Positions 60,268 to 64,000 of a stretch of DNA of 64,000 nucleotides are shown here, one piece after another. Origin of the DNA: Halopseudomonas oceani (GTDB taxonomy: Bacteria; Pseudomonadota; Gammaproteobacteria; Pseudomonadales; Pseudomonadaceae); NCBI RefSeq assembly GCF_002903165.1, contig NZ_PPSK01000006.1:123079-187078 (forward strand). The letters run 5' to 3'. The translations under genes and the position numbers were made by a program. The first letter of the stretch is position 1, and every line of letters starts with the position of its first letter. The notes under the pieces are model-generated. The model had not been told where the DNA came from. It was given only the letters and a program-made list of their open reading frames with translations, and made no database searches.

Positions 60268-61002
60268 CTATTCGTAGGCGAGGCGAATCTGCTCCAGTTT
60301 GCCGCTGCTGCGCAACTGGTCAAGCGCCTCTGCCCAGCGGGTAACCACGGCCTCTGCACTGTCGCGGCTGAAAGCGATGTAGAGGGAAGAGCGAAACAGC
60401 TCCAGCGGAATCTGTCGCAGGGCGCCTGCGGGTATCTGCAGGCGCTTGCTGTAGTAGGCCACCCCGGCCGGGGTGTCGCCGACAATGATCTGAGTGCGGC
60501 CGGCCAGCAGCATGCGATACAGCTGCACGTTCTGGTTGGCGCTGCGATCAATATTTCTAAAACCAAGGGATTCAAGAGTGTCGGGTACCAGACCGGCATG
60601 CCGGGTGGTGATGCGCGGCGCCTGCATGAGCTGCGCCAGCGAGTGTATGGGCACTTCGCTGCTGGCTAGCTGGTACGGGTAGATAGCTTCCTCAGCGATG
60701 GGGCCAACCCAGCGGTAGCTAGACTCGCGCTCAGGCGTGCGAAACAGCGAGTACATGATCGTTTTCGGCTGCTGGCGAAGGTCGTGGGTTGCCCGCATGC
60801 TGGGCACCACCTCAATCGGGAAGTCGTCACCGGTGAGTGCCATGATTGCACGCACAATCTCGGTCGTCAGTCCGGTCAGTTGTCCGTCCTGCAGGTAGTT
60901 GTAGGGTGCCCACTCCTCAGTCACGATCCGATACTCATCCGCCTTGGCCCTTGCGCCGAGCAGGATGCAGAGCAGTGTGACGAGCAATACGCTGTGCTTC
61001 AC
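60268..61002 (-). CDS. Periplasmic solute-binding protein (PBPb family), no transporter genes nearby
   Basis: A 244-residue secreted protein with signal VLLVTLLCILLGARAKA and a bacterial extracellular solute-binding fold (YRIVTEEWAPYNYLQDGQLT). Such stand-alone proteins may bind amino-acid-like ligands or serve as signalling domains; no permease or ATPase gene is adjacent. It precedes the NhaR-like gene on the same strand by about 90 bp. Confidence 0.78.
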   Translation of the reverse strand: MKHSVLLVTLLCILLGARAKADEYRIVTEEWAPYNYLQDGQLTGLTTEIVRAIMALTGDDFPIEVVPSMRATHDLRQQPKTIMYSLFRTPERESSYRWVGPIAEEAIYPYQLASSEVPIHSLAQLMQAPRITTRHAGLVPDTLESLGFRNIDRSANQNVQLYRMLLAGRTQIIVGDTPAGVAYYSKRLQIPAGALRQIPLELFRSSLYIAFSRDSAEAVVTRWAEALDQLRSSGKLEQIRLAYE

Positions 61003-61450
61003 GAGACAGTCTTGGGTCTGATGAGGATCGGTGTGCCGCTAGCTGCAGCATAGTCAAACGCGGGCGAGAGGTACAATCAGCGCGGCAAGCAGGCGTAGCA
61101 ATTCACCCCTGAAAATCAGCTACAGCCGCATAGCGCCCAAGAAGCAGACGGTTGAGTACTGAGCGAATGGCCGGCATGCGCGGCCAGACATAGCCATCTT
61201 TCTGCGGCCTTGAGCATTGAGCTTGGAGAGTTCTTGAGTTGAACTCTCCAGGTGGCTAACATCAATCAGCGGCGCCCGATTCAGCCCGCATCATTTATCG
61301 AGGTTTGGATGTTGGATATTGCAGTAATCCGATAACCAGAACCCTGCACACGCAGGGTATTCAGGTTATCGCGGTCACAAACATGTGCAGGCCACCAGCA
61401 GGTGGTTTGCGGTTTTTGCTCGTCCTGATTACTGCAAATGGATTTTCAAC
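61003..61450. other. Gene-free region with hairpins before the RsgA-like gene
   Basis: Nothing coding is convincing here. I see TGGCCG / CGGCCA (61168-61173 with 61181-61186), GGAGAGTTC / GAACTCTCC (61225-61233 with 61241-61249) and a nested double stem at 61331-61370. A short minus-strand frame ending near 61120 reads YVWPRMPAIRSVLNRLLL, but it has no start and I do not call it. Confidence 0.5.
61331..61370 (+). other. Nested two-stem RNA structure in the leader of the RsgA-like gene
   Basis: Outer stem GATAACC / GGTTATC (61331-61337 with 61364-61370) and inner stem ACCCTGC / GCAGGGT (61341-61347 with 61352-61358), separated by AGA and ATTCA internal loops and closed by ACAC. It lies 81 bp before the start codon. 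Confidence 0.5.
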
Positions 61451-62605
61451 ATGACTACTTCCAAGCCGAAGCAAGCGGCTCTTCATAAGCTTGCCCATGA
61501 TTGCCACACTGCCGATACACGCGGCGACTCAGGTCGCTCTGTGCCTATCGCATGCGATCACCATAAGGATTTATCGCCGCCTGACAGATATTGTCGCCAA
61601 GGCGAGTCCATCGCCAGAGTGACTGCTGTTGATCGCGATCAATACACAGTCAGGAATTCCGAGAAGGAAGTGCCTGCCAAGCTAACGGGCAAAGCCATTC
61701 ACTCCAGCGCATCTTCTGTCGATCTGCCTTGCGTCGGTGACTGGGTCAGCGTCAGGTATCACGACTCCGGTGCCCATGCGAGCATCCTTGAGGTGCTGCC
61801 GCGCAAGTCGTTTCTGCGGCGGAGAAAGCCTGGCGCCAAAGTTGAGTTCCAGATGATTGCCGTCAATATCGATTTGGCCTTCATTGTTCAGTCCTGTTAC
61901 GTTGACTTCAATGTGCGAAGACTGGAGCGCTATCTGGTGATAACGAGCGAAGGGGGGATTGAGCCAGTGATACTGCTGACCAAGAGCGATTTGGTCAGTC
62001 CGGTTGAGCTGGAGCAATTGATCGCGAGGATCCGCGACGCCGGGATAAGCGCCAGAGTCATCGCGCTAAGCAATGTCAGTGGAAATGGCGTTGACCTGGT
62101 TCGCGAACTGATTGAGCCCGGGAAGACCTACTGTCTGCTCGGCTCATCCGGCGTAGGCAAGACAACGCTCATCAATCGTCTGGTTGGTGGCTCCGACCTG
62201 ACTACCAGCGCAGTCAGCGCTTCCGGCGAGGGCAGACATACCACCACCCGGCGTCAGCTGATCGTGCTTGAGCAAGGTGGGTCTTTGATCGACATGCCTG
62301 GTATGCGCGAATTGGGGATGCTTGGCCTCGGTGAAGGTATCGACGATAGCTTTAGTGATATCCAAGCGTATTTGCACGAATGTCGGTTTGCCAACTGTAC
62401 GCATACCAGCGAACCGGGCTGCGCCATTCGGGAGGGTATCGCTAACGGGGAGTTGGACCCGGAGCATTTCCAAAACTATCTTAAGCTCAAGAAGGAATCC
62501 GAGTTTCACGAGATGTCGAATCTTGAAAAACGCAGGAAGGATAGAGCGTTTGGAAAGTTCGTGCGCTCTGTCAAGAAAGGCAAAGGAAGGCAGGATAGGC
62601 ACTAG
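61451..62605 (+). CDS. RsgA-type circularly permuted GTPase (divergent paralogue)
   Basis: A 384-residue protein. An N-terminal extension (about residues 1-50) with scattered Cys and His precedes an OB-like domain, then the permuted GTPase motifs: G4 TKSD (177-180), G1 GSSGVGKT (231-238), a G2-like GEGRHTTT and G3 DMPG (281-284). The zinc knuckle is Cys311, Cys316, His318 and Cys324. RsgA assists 30S ribosome maturation. The usual Pseudomonas rsgA sits beside orn, so this is probably a second copy. ATG at 61451 is assumed; an in-frame ATG at 61385 exists and neither has a strong ribosome site. Confidence 0.82.
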   Translation: MTTSKPKQAALHKLAHDCHTADTRGDSGRSVPIACDHHKDLSPPDRYCRQGESIARVTAVDRDQYTVRNSEKEVPAKLTGKAIHSSASSVDLPCVGDWVSVRYHDSGAHASILEVLPRKSFLRRRKPGAKVEFQMIAVNIDLAFIVQSCYVDFNVRRLERYLVITSEGGIEPVILLTKSDLVSPVELEQLIARIRDAGISARVIALSNVSGNGVDLVRELIEPGKTYCLLGSSGVGKTTLINRLVGGSDLTTSAVSASGEGRHTTTRRQLIVLEQGGSLIDMPGMRELGMLGLGEGIDDSFSDIQAYLHECRFANCTHTSEPGCAIREGIANGELDPEHFQNYLKLKKESEFHEMSNLEKRRKDRAFGKFVRSVKKGKGRQDRH

Positions 62606-62635
62606 GATCAAAGGACAAGCGCGCTAGTAGAACTG

Positions 62636-62666
62636 ACGCTTCCCAGCAGGCTGGGAAGCGTTTTTT
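62636..62666 (+). terminator. Terminator of the RsgA-like gene
   Basis: An 11-bp stem ACGCTTCCCAG / CTGGGAAGCGT (62636-62646 with 62651-62661) with a CAGG loop and a T run. Confidence 0.9.
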
Positions 62667-62835
62667 CGACTCAAACATGGAGCCGATTGGCTGTTTGGAA
62701 TGCCCCCCTAAAAGACAGGAGCCAGCCTGTCGGCATCTAATGAATGCTTCTGACCGGTTTCAGCCTTTTGTGACAGGCGCCTCTCGGCCAAGAGCAGTCA
62801 CTCAGAGGTGTCTACAAAACTAGGGGCAATTCAAT
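62667..62835. other. Intergenic segment that looks like a recurrent or mobile-element-related border
   Basis: This stretch has no gene. It contains segments such as CCGGTTTCAGCC, CTCTCGGCCAAGAGC and ACAAAACTAGGGGCAATTCA. From memory these resemble sequences that recur between genes or at insertion-element ends in gammaproteobacteria. I cannot identify the element. The coding fragment to the right begins directly after it. Confidence 0.3.
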
Positions 62836-64000
62836 CCCGCCGAGACTTAGGCGGGTATTTCTAAATCGAGTAGCGCGACTCCCGTATGCGATTATCGCCA
62901 AGCTGCGTCATACCTTAGGCCGGTGGCTCGAGAAGAATTTGGTTGCGACCCTTGAGTTTGATAATGATCTCGGTTGGGTCGTATACGATCACATCGTGGC
63001 CGGAATCCTAAGCGGTGGAGCAGACACGGTGAAAAGCGGGCTTGGCGAAGTCCGCCAAGGTGGGCAAGTCACTCAACGGTCCCGACGTACACTCGACCAC
63101 GCAATCAATGGCCCTATTGGCATGTGTGCTGAGGCTCTGTTTCATGCGGTTTCCAAGGAGGAGAAAGAGGCTGGATCACTCATCCCTGATCACATCAAGC
63201 TTCGTATAGAGCGCCTTTTTTCGGCACCTGGTGAGGGTTCGGATCATGCGGTGTCGATAGTGAGCAGAAGACTGAACTGGCTCATGTTCGTTGATCCCGT
63301 CTGGACTGAGGGGCGTCTTATTCCAATGTTGGAATTTGATCATCCTGCTTCGGAACCTGCGTGGAACGGGTTTCTTCATTGTGGGCAGGTGCCATGGCCG
63401 CCATTGGCCGCAATCATAAAACCGCTTCTGCTTCGTCTTTTTCCGTGGGTCGAAGGCTTTTCCTGGAGCCAAGAATTCTCAAACATCGCCGCCCAATGGC
63501 TGGGCTTCATGCGGGTATTCCACCCGAATGAGCAGAGCGGTCTCTCACAAGTCGAAATGCGTTCGGTTTTGCGGGCAATGTCTGATGAAACTCGGAATCG
63601 ATTCATTTTCTGGTTGGGTCTAGTTGGAAAGGAAAACGAGAATGGTTGGGCCGAACACGTCACCCCCCTAATCAATGAGGACTGGCCAAGAGAGCGTCGA
63701 TATAGGACTGCTGCATCAATGAGGTCCTGGATTGGCTTGCTTGTGCACACCGGCGATAGTTTTCCAATCGTCTACGAGGCGATGAATAAGTTTGTGGTAC
63801 CGGTGGAGACAAATGACTATCCGTTCTACCGGTTCACCGGAGAGATCCGTGATGAAAAGCCGATTACCGTTCTATTCCCTGAAACGACGCTGGGTTTGAT
63901 GAACAGAGCTACACCTCAGGTTCTCACCCGTCCGTCATATGAGCTACCGAAGGTGCTAGCACTGATCGCGGAAACCGAACCTAACCTGACATTAGATCGG
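62774..64000 (+). pseudogene. Start-less fragment of a large gene, open to the window edge (possibly SIR2/DUF4020-type defence protein C-terminus)
   Basis: After the TGA at 62771 the frame stays open for 409 codons to base 64000. From about 62860 the translation looks like real protein (RLPYAIIAKLRHTLGRWLEK), well before any plausible start. The first in-frame TTG, GTG and ATG are at 62939, 62996 and 63122, none with a ribosome site. The visible protein is helical and Trp-rich, with segments such as ALFHAVSKEEKEAG, FPWVEGFSWSQEFSNIAAQ and SYELPKVLALIAETEP. By general look I compare it to the C-terminal region of large SIR2/DUF4020-type proteins linked to phage defence; this is recollection. 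The composition is more AT-rich than the core genes. Confidence 0.5.

Noticed and set aside
61080..61200. A short minus-strand frame that reads YVWPRMPAIRSVLNRLLL and might be a gene remnant.
   Set aside because: No start codon, no family and only about 40 codons. It could be chance.
63176..63750. Two minus-strand open frames near the right edge.
   Set aside because: They are antisense to the long plus-strand coding frame and have no supporting features.

Overview
The window is chromosomal DNA from a Pseudomonas-like gammaproteobacterium. The strongest evidence is the gene order mrcA < > pilMNOPQ-aroK-aroB-(SPOR/AAA protein)-gltB-gltD-hemE, followed by a ParA-like ATPase, metY and selO, which is the arrangement I know from Pseudomonas aeruginosa. 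Protein starts such as those of PilM, AroK, HemE and Fbp also read like Pseudomonas. A Halopseudomonas-type lineage is possible, but the species cannot be fixed from this window.

Layout. 1-3.7 kb (minus): a fused biotin carboxylase/BCCP/carboxyltransferase that runs off the left edge, and an acyl-CoA ligase, divergent from a LysR regulator. 4.8-7.2 kb: PBP1A. 7.4-12.3 kb: the type IV pilus alignment and secretin operon. 12.3-15.5 kb: shikimate genes and a DamX-like protein. 15.8-23 kb: glutamate synthase and uroporphyrinogen decarboxylase. 23-28.7 kb: ParA-like ATPase, homocysteine synthase, an SLC13 permease and SelO. 28.9-33.8 kb: two tandem acyl-CoA dehydrogenases and fructose-bisphosphatase. 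33.86-34.05 kb: an unannotated Rsm-type regulatory RNA with a GacA upstream activating sequence. 34.1-37 kb: a TauD-family dioxygenase and a hydratase, divergent from an AraC regulator with a tandem-repeat operator. 37-43.4 kb: a metal (nickel or cobalt) acquisition island: TonB receptor, two periplasmic components, CbiM/CbiQ/CbiO ECF transporter and a NikR-like regulator with an unusual metal site. 43.4-48 kb: AMP nucleosidase and two genes with PhoB-box promoters. 48-50.5 kb: a secreted serine hydrolase and a LysR. 50.7-57.2 kb: a periplasmic molybdenum hydroxylase operon with its cytochrome, XdhC and MobA-like maturation genes. 57.2-61 kb: a YgjP-like peptidase, an SbtA-like bicarbonate transporter, a small unknown protein, a NhaR-like LysR and a solute-binding protein. 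61-64 kb: a more AT-rich accessory edge with a divergent RsgA paralogue and a start-less fragment of a large gene that looks defence-associated.

Most of the window is core metabolism. The best new observations are regulatory or structural. They are the Rsm sRNA between fbp and the hydratase gene, the NikR-like protein that lacks two of the four canonical nickel ligands beside an operator with non-standard spacing, two Pho-box promoters in a row, the 20-bp tandem repeat between the AraC and TauD genes, and the truncated gene at the right edge. I saw no tRNA, rRNA, CRISPR array or complete insertion sequence.
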